From Oscillospiraceae bacterium (GTDB taxonomy: Bacteria; Bacillota; Clostridia; Oscillospirales; Ruminococcaceae): a stretch of 19,103 nt of DNA. The position numbers and the translations under genes were made by a program. Each line of letters starts with the position of its first letter. Position 1 is the stretch's first letter. Below are positions 4,202-13,499 of the stretch, one piece after another. The stretch spans positions 1 to 19,103 of the forward strand of contig JAGAUG010000078.1 of the NCBI GenBank assembly GCA_017828935.1, written 5' to 3'. The notes beneath the pieces were generated by a model. The model had not been told where the DNA came from. It was given only the letters and a program-made list of their open reading frames with translations, and made no database searches.

Positions 4202-5974
4202 GTGAATCTTCATGAAATACTTTTGCTTTGCGGTGGTTTAGCTCTGTTTCTTTACGGAATTAATATTATGAGCGTCGGACTTGAAAAACTTTCCGGCGGA
4301 AAGCTTCATCAGACTTTAGAAAAATTAACAAGCAATATATTAAAATCTATCTCTCTTGGAGCTATCGTTGCTGCTTTGACACACAGTGCTTCAGCGACAA
4401 CTGTTGTCGTTATCGGTCTTGTTAATGCTGGGGCTCTTGAGCTCAAACAATCGATTGGAGTTATTATGGGCGCTAATATTGGAACCACTATTACTTCCCA
4501 AATATTAAGGCTAGACAGTAGCTTAAGTAATAATATTTTTGTTGATTTGTTATCTTTGAGATCTTTAGCTCCGATCTTTGCTATAGCCGGAATGTTGATT
4601 TTAACTTTTGCTAAAAAACAAACGTATAAAAATATAGCTGAGAGCTTGTTAGGTTTTAGTATCTTGTTTTTTGGTATGAATTTTATGGAAGACTCGATGA
4701 TGAGACTTAAAGATCATCCATATTTAAAAGAAGCTTTTGCTACTTTAGCTAACCCGTTTTTTGGAATCTTAATGGGAGCTGTTGTTACTGCTTTGCTACA
4801 CAGCTCAGCTGCTTCTGTTGGAATCTTACAGGCTTTGTCGGCTTCTGGGCAAATAACTTTTGCTGCGGCCTTGCCTATTATTATGGGACAAAATATCGGA
4901 ACTTGTATTACTTCGATAATGGCAGGGTTTGGAACTAAAGTGAGCGCAAAAAGGGTATCGCTTGTTCAAATTTATTTTAATATTATCGGAACTATTTTGT
5001 TTTGCTGTTTTATTTATCCTTATCAAGGTCTTGTCGGCTTTTCGTTTTGGCTAGATCCAATTGACAAAGGCGGGATTGCTAATTTCCACACGTTATTTAA
5101 TTTACTTACAGCTCTGGCACTGTCACCTTTTACATGGTTCCTCGAAAAACTTACTATTTGGAGCGTAAAAGATAATAACGAAGATGATGAATCTGAGACA
5201 AGAAAGCAGATTTTGTCGTTAGACAACAGATTATTGCTTTCTCCTGGTCTTGCTTTAATAAAATGCGACGAAACAGTTCTAAAGATGGCAACGTCTTCTC
5301 AAAAAAATTTTTCGCAGTGTTTAGATTTATTTAAAAAATTTGATAATAATTTGGTCGACAAGATTAGAGACAGAGAACTTTTTATAGACAAGATGGACGA
5401 TAAGTTAAGTAACTATCTTTTAAAACTTTCTTCTGAGCCCTTATCAGAAACTGACAGCTTGAAGATTTCTGATCTTTTTCATCATAGTGGTGAATTCGAA
5501 AGAATTAGTGATCACACGATTAATATAATAAATGCTATTGAAAATTTAAATCAAAACAAGATAAAACTTTCTAAAACTGCTCAAAAAGAAATTTCGATTT
5601 TATCTTCCGCAGTTTCTGAGATTTTAAACAACACAGTCGAAGTTTATAAAACAAATAATATTGAGTTAGCTTACAGTGTTGAGCCGTTAGAACAGGTTAT
5701 TGACGCGATGAGAAGTACGATTAAGCGTCGACATATAAATAGACTTAAAGATGGCGTTTGTACGATTGACGGAGGAATAATATTTTTAGATATTTTGACT
5801 AACTTAGAAAGAGTTTCTGATCGTTGTTCTAATATAGCTTTATATATTATTGGTCGAGCTTCAGATAAAGAATTTAATACACATACATATACAAAAGAGC
5901 TTCACGAAGGAAAATGGGAAGATTATAACAATAAATATATAAATTATACTCAAAAATATTACGCTGAGTTATAA
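4202..5974 (+). CDS. Na/Pi cotransporter family protein with C-terminal PhoU domain (590 aa)
   Basis: The N-terminal ~330 residues are a polytopic membrane domain with the inverted duplication of the NaPi-II (PNaS) family: THSASATT near residue 61 and LHSSAAS near residue 200, followed by GANIGTT and GQNIGTC respectively. The C-terminal ~230 residues form a helical PhoU-like domain, with FHHSGEFERISDHTINI and TNLERVSDRCSNIA as metal-binding E/D-rich motifs. The predicted role is sodium-coupled phosphate, or related anion, movement across the cytoplasmic membrane, tuned by the PhoU part. The best start is GTG 4202 with AGGAGGAG (4186-4193) eight bases upstream. An in-frame TTG at 4172 lies upstream of that site and is rejected. 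The usual Gln of the QSSSA motif is His in both halves (H61, H200). Confidence 0.88.
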   Translation: MNLHEILLLCGGLALFLYGINIMSVGLEKLSGGKLHQTLEKLTSNILKSISLGAIVAALTHSASATTVVVIGLVNAGALELKQSIGVIMGANIGTTITSQILRLDSSLSNNIFVDLLSLRSLAPIFAIAGMLILTFAKKQTYKNIAESLLGFSILFFGMNFMEDSMMRLKDHPYLKEAFATLANPFFGILMGAVVTALLHSSAASVGILQALSASGQITFAAALPIIMGQNIGTCITSIMAGFGTKVSAKRVSLVQIYFNIIGTILFCCFIYPYQGLVGFSFWLDPIDKGGIANFHTLFNLLTALALSPFTWFLEKLTIWSVKDNNEDDESETRKQILSLDNRLLLSPGLALIKCDETVLKMATSSQKNFSQCLDLFKKFDNNLVDKIRDRELFIDKMDDKLSNYLLKLSSEPLSETDSLKISDLFHHSGEFERISDHTINIINAIENLNQNKIKLSKTAQKEISILSSAVSEILNNTVEVYKTNNIELAYSVEPLEQVIDAMRSTIKRRHINRLKDGVCTIDGGIIFLDILTNLERVSDRCSNIALYIIGRASDKEFNTHTYTKELHEGKWEDYNNKYINYTQKYYAEL

Positions 5975-6036
5975 ATTATATTTTTATTGATATAAATATA
6001 TAAATATAAATTATATTTAATAGAGGAGAATTTATA

Positions 6037-7125
6037 ATGACAAATAAAATATTTCAAGATGTAATTTATCAAATGAAAGACACTATGGGTAGGTCTATTG
6101 GAGTTGTTGATAATAATTTAAACGTTATTGCTAGTAGTGACGTTTCAAAAATAGGGGAAAAATACGATTATTTAAATATTGACCCAACAGAGGGTTCACA
6201 AGTTTTTATAATCGACGGTTACACATACAAGACAACAATTTCTGAAGATCACAGACTTTTATATACGACTTTTATCGAAGGTACGGATGATTTGGCTGAA
6301 AAATACGCTTCTTTGTTTTCGATAGCGATAAATAACGTTAATAAATATTACGACGAAAAATACGACAGAGCTAATTTTATAAAAAACGTAATATTAGAAA
6401 ATATATTACCTGGTGATATTTATGTTAAAGCTAGAGAGCTTTATTTTAATTCAGATGTTCCTAGAGTTGTATTTTTGATTAGATCTGAAAATACAAACGA
6501 TTCTTCGGCTTTTGATGTTGTTCAAAGTTTGTTTCCTAATAGAGAACATGACTTTGTGTTTAATATCAACGAAAACGATATTGTTTTAGTTAAAGAAATT
6601 AAATCAAAGACGTTACCTGCTGACTTAGAAAAATTAGCAAGTTCTATTTCAGATACTGTAAGTAGTGAATTTTATACAAAAGTTACAGTAGGTATCGGAA
6701 CTACAGTTACACACGTTAGAAACCTAGCTAGATCATATAAAGAAGCTCAAGCGGCTCTCGAAATCGGTAAGGTTTTAGACGTTGAACAGCTAGTTACACG
6801 TTACGATAACTTGGGTATTGCTAGGCTTATTTATCAATTACCTGTTAATCTTTGTGATATGTTTATGAGAGAAGTTTTTAGAAAAGGTTCTTTAGATATT
6901 TTAGATCACGAGACTTTATATACTGTTCAAAAGTTTTTTGAAAATAATTTAAATATTTCTGAGACCGCTAGAAAGTTATTTATCCACAGAAATACTTTAG
7001 TTTATAGACTAGATAAAATAGCAAAAATAACTGGATTAGATTTAAGAATCTTTGATCAGGCTATTACTTTTAAAGTTGCTATGATGGTTAAAAAATATTT
7101 ATCAACTAACCCTGTTAATATTTAA
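6037..7125 (+). CDS. CdaR/PucR-type helix-turn-helix regulator (362 aa)
   Basis: The N-terminal ~110 residues resemble the putative sugar diacid recognition / PAS-like sensor of CdaR proteins (IYQMKDTMGRSIGVVDNNLNVIASS). The middle (~130-270) is a GGDEF-like regulatory fold, with VGIGTTVTHVRNLARSYKEA as its most typical stretch. The C-terminal ~60 residues are the PucR HTH_30 domain: VQKFFENNLNISETARKLF followed by HRNTLVYRLDKIAKITGLDL. It starts at ATG 6037 with AGAGGAG eight bases upstream, 62 bp after the transporter. It precedes ftsE by 46 bp and may be co-transcribed with it. The ligand cannot be read from the sequence; in Clostridia such genes occur next to ftsEX without any sugar-diacid genes. 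Confidence 0.85.
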   Translation: MTNKIFQDVIYQMKDTMGRSIGVVDNNLNVIASSDVSKIGEKYDYLNIDPTEGSQVFIIDGYTYKTTISEDHRLLYTTFIEGTDDLAEKYASLFSIAINNVNKYYDEKYDRANFIKNVILENILPGDIYVKARELYFNSDVPRVVFLIRSENTNDSSAFDVVQSLFPNREHDFVFNINENDIVLVKEIKSKTLPADLEKLASSISDTVSSEFYTKVTVGIGTTVTHVRNLARSYKEAQAALEIGKVLDVEQLVTRYDNLGIARLIYQLPVNLCDMFMREVFRKGSLDILDHETLYTVQKFFENNLNISETARKLFIHRNTLVYRLDKIAKITGLDLRIFDQAITFKVAMMVKKYLSTNPVNI

Positions 7126-7171
7126 TTTTAAGTTATATAAATTTAAATATATAATTTAGGAGTAGATAAGA

Positions 7172-7864
7172 TTGATAAAATTTTCTCATGTTACTAAAAT
7201 TTATAAAAATAATACTAGAGCTTTAAACGATGTGACTTTTTCAATCGATCACGGCGAGTTTGTGTTTATTGTCGGTTCTTCTGGAGCCGGCAAGAGCACT
7301 ATTATAAAGCATATTCTTCGTGAGGAAACAGCAACGAATGGGAGTATTTTTGTTAATAGTTATAATTTAAACAAAATTCGAAGACGACATATTCCGAAAT
7401 ATAGACGTTCTTTAGGAGTAGTTTTTCAAGATTTTAGATTAATTCCTGATATGAATGTCTACGACAATATTGCGTTTGCACTTAGAGTAACTAATATAAA
7501 AAATAGTGACATAAAGCGAAGAGTTCCGTATATATTAAACTTAGTTGGACTAACTTCAAAGGCTAGGTGCTTCCCTTCTCAAATTTCTGGAGGAGAACAA
7601 CAAAGAGTTGCGCTTGCTAGGGCACTTGTTAATAATCCTTCGATAATAATTGCCGACGAGCCGACAGGTAATATTGATCCTGAGCTTTCATTTGAAATTA
7701 TGGATCTCTTAAAAGAGATTAATAAGTGCGGAACAACAGTTCTTGTTGTTACACATGAACATGATCTAGTTAAAAAAATCAAGGGCAGGGTTATTAATAT
7801 CGAAAATGGTCAAATTTTCTCTGACTCTAAAGATCAAGATTGGAGTAAATATGGCTATGAATAG
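7172..7864 (+). CDS. ftsE: Cell division ABC transporter ATPase FtsE (230 aa)
   Basis: ABC ATPase with Walker A GSSGAGKST (K41), Q-loop FQDFRLIPD, signature SGGEQQR (from S139), Walker B IIIADEPTG and H-loop VTHEHD. The FRLIPDMNVYDNIAFAL segment is characteristic of FtsE. FtsE hydrolyses ATP to drive FtsX, which activates periplasmic or extracellular peptidoglycan hydrolases during division or elongation. The start is a TTG at 7172 with AGGAG (7158-7162) nine bases upstream. The gene overlaps ftsX by 14 bases. Length is normal for the family. Confidence 0.95.
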   Translation: MIKFSHVTKIYKNNTRALNDVTFSIDHGEFVFIVGSSGAGKSTIIKHILREETATNGSIFVNSYNLNKIRRRHIPKYRRSLGVVFQDFRLIPDMNVYDNIAFALRVTNIKNSDIKRRVPYILNLVGLTSKARCFPSQISGGEQQRVALARALVNNPSIIIADEPTGNIDPELSFEIMDLLKEINKCGTTVLVVTHEHDLVKKIKGRVINIENGQIFSDSKDQDWSKYGYE

Positions 7865-8756
7865 TATTGGATATCTTATAAGACAAGGAATCAGAAATAC
7901 GATTAATAACGGTGTGATGTCTTTAGCTTCGGTTGGTGTACTTTTTTCTTGTTTGCTTTTAATTGGTTCTTCGGTTTTAGTATCTTTGAATTTAAATAAT
8001 ATAATTTCGGATATCGAACACCAAAACGAGATCGTTGTTTTTTTAAATGATGATATTAGCGAAGAACAAACTGATAATATTTCGGAGTTTTTGAGCAATA
8101 AAGATTTTATAGATGTTTTTGAGTTTATAACTAAAGACGAAGCGCTAGAAAAACATATAAACATAACTGGAAATAACAAGTCTTTATTTGAAAGTTTAAA
8201 AGACGACAATCCTCTTCCAGATACATATAATATAGTTTTAAGTGATCTTTCTGAAATCGAAGATTTTATTGAAGAGCTCGAGAATTTTGATGGTGTTGAA
8301 AAAGTTAACGCTCCGGTTGAAGTTGCCAATATGATAGTAAGTATCAAACACACTATTGGTATTGCTGGTATTGTTGTTGTATTTGTTTTATTGCTTGTGT
8401 CTTTAGTTATTATTTCTAACACGATAAAGCTTACGATATATAATCGAAAAAAAGAAATTAATATTATGAAATTTGTTGGCGCTTCGGATATTTTTATCAA
8501 GTTGCCTTTTGTCGTTGAAGGTATTTTTATCGGATTGATGTCAGCTGTTTTGTCTTATCTTGTTTTATGGCAAGGCTATAATTATTTGATTCTAAAAATG
8601 TCAGAAGTAGATCTACAATGGGTATCGAATATTTATAATAATATTATTTTATTTAAAGATTATAATTTATATATACTAGCTGGATTTTCAGTTGTTGGTT
8701 TATTTATTGGTTTACTCGGCAGTTCTTTTTTTGTAAGAAAATATTTAAAAGTTTAA
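7851..8756 (+). CDS. ftsX: Cell division membrane protein FtsX (301 aa)
   Basis: Four membrane helices: one near residues 25-45, an extracellular domain of ~120 residues, then three helices in the C-terminal FtsX permease domain. The segment NTIKLTIYNRKKEINIMKFVGAS, with GASDIFIKLPF after it, is diagnostic. Together with FtsE it transmits ATP-driven conformational change to cell-wall hydrolases. The open frame extends back to 7806 inside ftsE. However, the family N-terminus (MNSIGYLIRQGIRN) and GGAG at 7842-7845 favour ATG 7851, or ATG 7857 two codons on. A 12-bp stem terminator follows its stop. Confidence 0.93.
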   Translation: MAMNSIGYLIRQGIRNTINNGVMSLASVGVLFSCLLLIGSSVLVSLNLNNIISDIEHQNEIVVFLNDDISEEQTDNISEFLSNKDFIDVFEFITKDEALEKHINITGNNKSLFESLKDDNPLPDTYNIVLSDLSEIEDFIEELENFDGVEKVNAPVEVANMIVSIKHTIGIAGIVVVFVLLLVSLVIISNTIKLTIYNRKKEINIMKFVGASDIFIKLPFVVEGIFIGLMSAVLSYLVLWQGYNYLILKMSEVDLQWVSNIYNNIILFKDYNLYILAGFSVVGLFIGLLGSSFFVRKYLKV

Positions 8757-8758
8757 TT

Positions 8759-8796
8759 ATTAAAGCGAAAGTTTTTTCGCTTTAATTTGTTTTTTA
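8759..8796 (+). terminator. Terminator or attenuator between ftsX and the amidase
   Basis: Perfect 12-bp stem ATTAAAGCGAAA/TTTCGCTTTAAT (8759-8770 and 8775-8786) with a 4-nt loop, then TTTGTTTTTT. The T-run touches the AGGAG (8796-8800) of the next gene, so read-through transcripts, or transcripts started in or very near the hairpin, must supply the amidase. Confidence 0.85.
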
Positions 8797-8810
8797 GGAG
8801 TGAAAATATT

Positions 8811-10649
8811 TTGAAAAAAATATATATTAACAAAAACAATTATATAAAAAAATTTTTATTTTTTATAATAAATTTTCAAACTATATTTATTTCGTTTGCT
8901 GACGAAAATCAGGATCAAGATCAAATTTCTCTTGTTAATTTAGAAACTATTGGCGAACTGGAATTTGAAAAAACTTTAAAAATTTCTAGACCATCTTCTT
9001 GTATTTCTGTTGAATCTGATACTTATTTTATAACAGGAACTTGTAATCCAAACGAAATATTATATCTTAACGACAGCGTTGTTAAAAATACAGAAACTGG
9101 CGTTTTTGGCGTTGAAGTCAAACTTAACTTGGAAAAAAATATTTTTAATTTTAAACAAGATAATAATCAAAAGTCTATTACTATATTTAAAAATTCTTCT
9201 AATGTTTCGCCTAATCAATGCAATAAATCAATTTGTCCATCAAAAACAAAGCCAGCCTTTCCTGTGATGAATAAAATTGTTACAGACAAAAAATTAAAAT
9301 TATCTTGTCCTGCTTTTTTGGAATCGAAAGTTACAGCTCAAATCGACGAAAAAGAGTTTGAGCTCTCGCCAGAAAATAAGAATAACGAAAAACAAGAATA
9401 TTGTCAATTTGTTGGGGAAGCTGATTTTTCGGATTTTAAAGACCAAAAATATGATAGCGAATATTATAACGCTGGGCCAGTTAAATATATAATAAATAAT
9501 AATAATAATAAAACAGAAATTATTTCTGACGGAGCTATAATATTTTCTAATACAGACGATCCTTCGACTAAATTTGTTGAAGTAAGTAAGACAAGAGCGT
9601 CTATTTTTGAAAGTCCAAATCTTAACTCCAAAACTTTAACAACGATAAAGCGCGGATGTGTTTTAGAAACAACACAAGAAGAAGAAAACGAAGAATGGTT
9701 TAAGCTAAAAGACTTCGGTTGGATCGCTAAATCATCTGTTTGTCCTGCAGATCCTGATTCAGAGATAGAAAATCAAGTTTTAGACTCTAATTTTTTTGTC
9801 GAAGAATCTAGAGAGAAATTAGTTTTATGTGGTTCTTCTAAACCAAATTTTGCAACGAATTTTTCAAAAGTTAGCTCAAAACTAACAGTTAGACTATACC
9901 ACACAAAAGATTTAGAAATTTCTCCTGATTTATATAAAGAAAGTAATTTAATAGAGTCTATTTCTTTGGATCAACAACCTTGTCATGTTGATGTAATATT
10001 TAATTTAAAACCTGATATAAATATTTCTGGATATAATATAGAATACGATGATAATAATACAGAAATAATTATTATAAAATCAAAGATACAAGATGATTTA
10101 AAAAATATTAATATTATTTTAGACGCTGGTCACGGCGGATTTGATAGCGGCGCTAAAGGACTTTTAGGTCAAATTGGCGGACCCGTTGAAAAAGATTTTA
10201 ATTTGATTTACGCTAAAACTCTTAAAGAAAAGCTAGAAAATAAAGGTGCTAAAGTTAGTTTAATAAGAGATGGCGATTATAATATATCTCTAAATAATAT
10301 AGCGAAAAAAATCGAAGAAGAGAAACCAGATTTTTTTATATCGATTCACAGCGACAGTATAGACGAAAATATAAGTCCAAACAAAGTTTCGGGGTTTACT
10401 ATTTTTTATGACCAAAAAGAACTATCTGGAGATTTCGCTGACAAAATCGAAAATAATCTCTCTTCAAAAAATTATCTTAAGTCCAGAGGAACTAAAAAAG
10501 AAGATTTTTATATAATAAAAAATACTGCTTGTCCTTCTGTTTTAATCGAAACTGGTCTTATAACAAATCCAATCGATGTTTCTTATTTAGTTACACAAAA
10601 ATATTTAAATCATTTTGCTGATTCGATTGTTTCGGCTTTAAACAAATAA
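8811..10649 (+). CDS. Secreted N-acetylmuramoyl-L-alanine amidase with SH3-like domain (612 aa)
   Basis: Residues 1-30 are a signal peptide (basic N-terminus, Phe/Ile core, cleavage after SFA). About 31-250 is an unrecognised region with several Cys. About 257-312 is an SH3b-like domain (KTRASIFESPNLNSKTLTTI to WFKLKDFGWIAKSSV). The C-terminal ~175 residues are an Amidase_3 zinc amidase: H441 in DAGHGG, E460 in VEKDFN and H513 in SIHSDS as zinc ligands, and E580 in IETGLITN as catalytic Glu. The enzyme cuts the bond between MurNAc and L-Ala in peptidoglycan outside the membrane. TTG 8811 lies ten bases after AGGAG (8796-8800); an in-frame TTG at 8787 precedes that site and is rejected. Position after ftsEX suggests a wall-remodelling role, but it lacks the coiled coil of known FtsX partners such as CwlO or PcsB. 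Confidence 0.9.
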   Translation: MKKIYINKNNYIKKFLFFIINFQTIFISFADENQDQDQISLVNLETIGELEFEKTLKISRPSSCISVESDTYFITGTCNPNEILYLNDSVVKNTETGVFGVEVKLNLEKNIFNFKQDNNQKSITIFKNSSNVSPNQCNKSICPSKTKPAFPVMNKIVTDKKLKLSCPAFLESKVTAQIDEKEFELSPENKNNEKQEYCQFVGEADFSDFKDQKYDSEYYNAGPVKYIINNNNNKTEIISDGAIIFSNTDDPSTKFVEVSKTRASIFESPNLNSKTLTTIKRGCVLETTQEEENEEWFKLKDFGWIAKSSVCPADPDSEIENQVLDSNFFVEESREKLVLCGSSKPNFATNFSKVSSKLTVRLYHTKDLEISPDLYKESNLIESISLDQQPCHVDVIFNLKPDINISGYNIEYDDNNTEIIIIKSKIQDDLKNINIILDAGHGGFDSGAKGLLGQIGGPVEKDFNLIYAKTLKEKLENKGAKVSLIRDGDYNISLNNIAKKIEEEKPDFFISIHSDSIDENISPNKVSGFTIFYDQKELSGDFADKIENNLSSKNYLKSRGTKKEDFYIIKNTACPSVLIETGLITNPIDVSYLVTQKYLNHFADSIVSALNK

Positions 10650-10808
10650 AAAATTGATTTACTTCCAAGTGATTATTATATAATATTTTAAATTTATTTT
10701 AGATACATCTAGAATAACTATACATAAAAACTTAATTAGCAATTTTAAAATAGATATTTTCAAAAATTTCAAAACTATAAAATCAATAACAAACTACATA
10801 TTTGTATA

Positions 10809-10840
10809 CAAAAATAGAGTCTATAATGACTCTGTTTTTG
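10809..10840 (+). terminator. Terminator in the amidase-pcrA gap
   Basis: AGAGTC (10816-10821) pairs with GACTCT (10828-10833), flanked by AAAAA and TTTTT that extend the helix. It is symmetrical and could work in both directions. The rest of the 375-bp gap (10650-11024) holds the pcrA promoter and otherwise only AT-rich DNA without a supported gene. Confidence 0.75.
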
Positions 10841-10895
10841 CTTTAAAAGTAAGCTAACTACGAGATAATTTTTTTATCTTAGAAAAAAATATTAT

Positions 10896-10924
10896 TTGAT
10901 TTTAAAATTTATTTATGTTATAAT
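10896..10924 (+). promoter_or_regulatory. Promoter of pcrA
   Basis: TTGATT (10896-10901), 17-bp spacer, TATAAT (10919-10924) with an extended -10 TG (10916-10917). The predicted leader is ~94 nt up to ATG 11025. Confidence 0.75.
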
Positions 10925-11024
10925 ATATATTAGAAATATAAATAAAATCAAGGTTTTTATTTAAAAAACAAAAAGCTTATTGGTTTAATTTTATATAAAA
11001 TATATAAATAGGTGTTTATTAAAA

Positions 11025-13442
11025 ATGGATAGTTTTAAAAATAAAGAGCTTAATTATGATAAATATTTAAGCTTAAGAAATAAAATAATTAGTAAGTTCT
11101 TTAACAAGATGAACGAGCCTCAATTAAAATCTGTGCTTTGTTTACGAGGCCCTGTTTTAATTTTAGCCGGAGCTGGTAGTGGAAAGACAACCGCTATGGT
11201 AAATAGAATGGCTAATATATTAAAATTTGGTTCCGGTTTGACAGAATCTGAAGTAAATAATCTAACTCAAGAAGATTGGGATTTCATCGAAAATTATAAT
11301 CACGATATAGATTATTTAAATCCCCTCGCATCTAAACTAATCTTTTGTAATATAGCTAAACCTTGGAATGTATTGGCAATAACTTTTACAAATAAAGCTG
11401 CTGATGAGCTTAAAAATAGATTAGAAGAAAACCTAGGTCCGGAAATCGCTCGAAACGTTGGCGCTAGTACTTTTCATTCAGCTTGTGTTAAAATCCTTCG
11501 CCGAAACATCGATAAAGTTGGTAATGGTTACGATAAAAGCTTCGCAATATACGACTCGGACGACACTAAAAAAATTATAACAGAAATAATAAACAAAATG
11601 GAGCTTGATACAAAACTCTTTTCTGTTAAATCAGTTGTATCAAAAATCAGTTCTGCCAAAAACGAACTGATGTCTCCTGAACAGATATTACTCGAGGGCG
11701 ACGTTAATAACTATAAGCTTTCAACTATAGCCAAAATATATTCTGTTTATCAAGACGAACTTTTAAAAAGTAATGCTCTTGATTTTGATGATATTATAAA
11801 ACTTACAGTTGAGCTTTTTGAGAGTTGTCCGGACGTTTTAGATTATTATCAGGATAAATTTAAATATATTATGGTCGACGAATATCAAGATACTAACCAC
11901 GCTCAATTTAGATTAATATATTTACTTAGTAAAAAACATAGTAATATATGTGTTGTTGGCGACGACGACCAAAGCATTTATAAATTTAGAGGCGCAACAA
12001 TTGATAATATCTTAAACTTTGAAAAATATTTTAAAAATACTTTAGTAATTAGACTAGAACAAAATTATCGTTCGACTAAGACGATATTAAATGTCGCTAA
12101 TTCTGTTATTTCTAAGAATTTTATTAGAAAAGACAAAAAACTTTGGACAGATAACGATACTGGCGACAAGGTTAGTGTTTACGACTCTGTCAACGAATAT
12201 GGAGAAGCTAAATTTGTCGTTGATACTATCTTACAAAATATAGAAAACGGCTTTAAATATTCGGATAACGCTGTTTTATATAGAACGAATTTTCAGTCTA
12301 ATATTATAGAACAATACTTAGTTAAGTCTGGAATTCCTTATAAGATCATAGGCGGCCTTAGATTTTACGAACGAAAAGAAATAAAAGATATTATTGCTTA
12401 TCTTAGTGTTATTAATAATTATAACGATAGTTTAAGACTAAAAAGAATTATTAACGAGCCCAAGAGAGGAATTGGCTCAACAACTATGAGTATTGCTCAA
12501 GATCTTGCTCAAAAATCTGGTGAATCTTTATTTGACATAATTAACAACAGTGATAAATATAAATTACTTTCAAAAAAGAGCACAACTTTGATGAGTTTTT
12601 GTTCGTTGATAAAAGACTTGGCTAGTCTTTTAAATAAACTTTCATTAGTTGATTTTGTTGATCAAGTTTTACATAAGACTGGTTATTTAAAATATATAGA
12701 GATGCTTGGTAAAGAAGGGGCAGCAAAATTAGACAATATTAATCAATTACTTGTTAATATTAAGAAATATCAAGAATCTGTTGCTGAGCCAACTTTAGAA
12801 GGATTCTTAGAAGAAATTTCGCTTTATTCTGATCCAGATTCTGTTGAAAAAGAAGACAATTCTCAAGTTTTATTAATGACAATTCACTCAGCTAAAGGAC
12901 TTGAGTTCCCTAACGTTATTATTATCGGAATGGAAGAAGGAATCTTCCCAGGAAATCAAGTTGTCTATGATTATAAAGACGTTGAAGAAGAAAGGCGCCT
13001 AGCTTATGTTGGATTTACAAGAGCGAAGACAAAATTATCTTTAGTTTACGCTAAAGAACGTAGATTTTATAATAAAACTTTAGTAGGAGTTCCTTCGAGA
13101 TTTATAAACGAGATTCCAGAAGATTTTTGTGAGTTTATTTCTCAAGGGTATCCACTCGAAACAAAAGAAGCTGATAAATATAAAACAAATGTAGCTATAG
13201 ATAGAGCCAAAGCTATGAACGCTAGAAAAACCTTGGGAATAGGTTTTCAAACTCAAGATAAAACACTCGATAATTTATCCAACGAAATTACGGCAGGTAG
13301 CAATGTTAAACACAAAATATTTGGTATCGGAACGGTTTTAAGAGCAGTTCCGATGGCTAACGATACTATGTTAGAAGTTGAATTCGATAAAGTCGGAATC
13401 AAAAAAGTGATGGCTAATTTCGCCGGTATAAGACTTTTGTAA
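11025..13442 (+). CDS. pcrA: ATP-dependent DNA helicase PcrA/UvrD (805 aa)
   Basis: SF1A helicase with all motifs: Walker A GAGSGKTT (K54), Ia ITFTNKAADE (from 119), Walker B VDEYQDT (285-290), III VVGDDDQSIYKFRGA, IV EQNYRS, V TIHSAKGLEF and VI RRLAYVGFTRAK. The C-terminal ~45 residues (VKHKIFGIGTVL...VEFDKVGIKKVMANFAGIRLL) are the Tudor-like PcrA tail that binds RNA polymerase. It moves 3' to 5' on DNA in repair, replication restart and clearing of stalled polymerase. The protein is about 65 residues longer than typical PcrA. Some 38 of these lie between Walker A and motif Ia (about residues 66-105, acidic, Trp- and Asn-rich). ATG 11025 has a weak AGGTG ten bases upstream. ecfA1 follows after 57 bp with no U-tract terminator, so co-transcription is possible. 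Confidence 0.95.
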   Translation: MDSFKNKELNYDKYLSLRNKIISKFFNKMNEPQLKSVLCLRGPVLILAGAGSGKTTAMVNRMANILKFGSGLTESEVNNLTQEDWDFIENYNHDIDYLNPLASKLIFCNIAKPWNVLAITFTNKAADELKNRLEENLGPEIARNVGASTFHSACVKILRRNIDKVGNGYDKSFAIYDSDDTKKIITEIINKMELDTKLFSVKSVVSKISSAKNELMSPEQILLEGDVNNYKLSTIAKIYSVYQDELLKSNALDFDDIIKLTVELFESCPDVLDYYQDKFKYIMVDEYQDTNHAQFRLIYLLSKKHSNICVVGDDDQSIYKFRGATIDNILNFEKYFKNTLVIRLEQNYRSTKTILNVANSVISKNFIRKDKKLWTDNDTGDKVSVYDSVNEYGEAKFVVDTILQNIENGFKYSDNAVLYRTNFQSNIIEQYLVKSGIPYKIIGGLRFYERKEIKDIIAYLSVINNYNDSLRLKRIINEPKRGIGSTTMSIAQDLAQKSGESLFDIINNSDKYKLLSKKSTTLMSFCSLIKDLASLLNKLSLVDFVDQVLHKTGYLKYIEMLGKEGAAKLDNINQLLVNIKKYQESVAEPTLEGFLEEISLYSDPDSVEKEDNSQVLLMTIHSAKGLEFPNVIIIGMEEGIFPGNQVVYDYKDVEEERRLAYVGFTRAKTKLSLVYAKERRFYNKTLVGVPSRFINEIPEDFCEFISQGYPLETKEADKYKTNVAIDRAKAMNARKTLGIGFQTQDKTLDNLSNEITAGSNVKHKIFGIGTVLRAVPMANDTMLEVEFDKVGIKKVMANFAGIRLL

Positions 13443-13499
13443 TTTTATAATTTTAGTTTAAAAATTATAATTAAATTAAAAATATTTTCAAGAGAAGAT

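Noticed and set aside
7806..7850. Upstream start for FtsX inside ftsE
   Set aside because: The extra residues do not resemble the FtsX N-terminus, and GGAG at 7842-7845 points to ATG 7851 or 7857.
13446..13471. Possible terminator after pcrA
   Set aside because: TTATAATTTT/AAAATTATAA is a 10-bp stem of A-T pairs only and no U-tract follows it, so read-through to ecfA1 is more likely.
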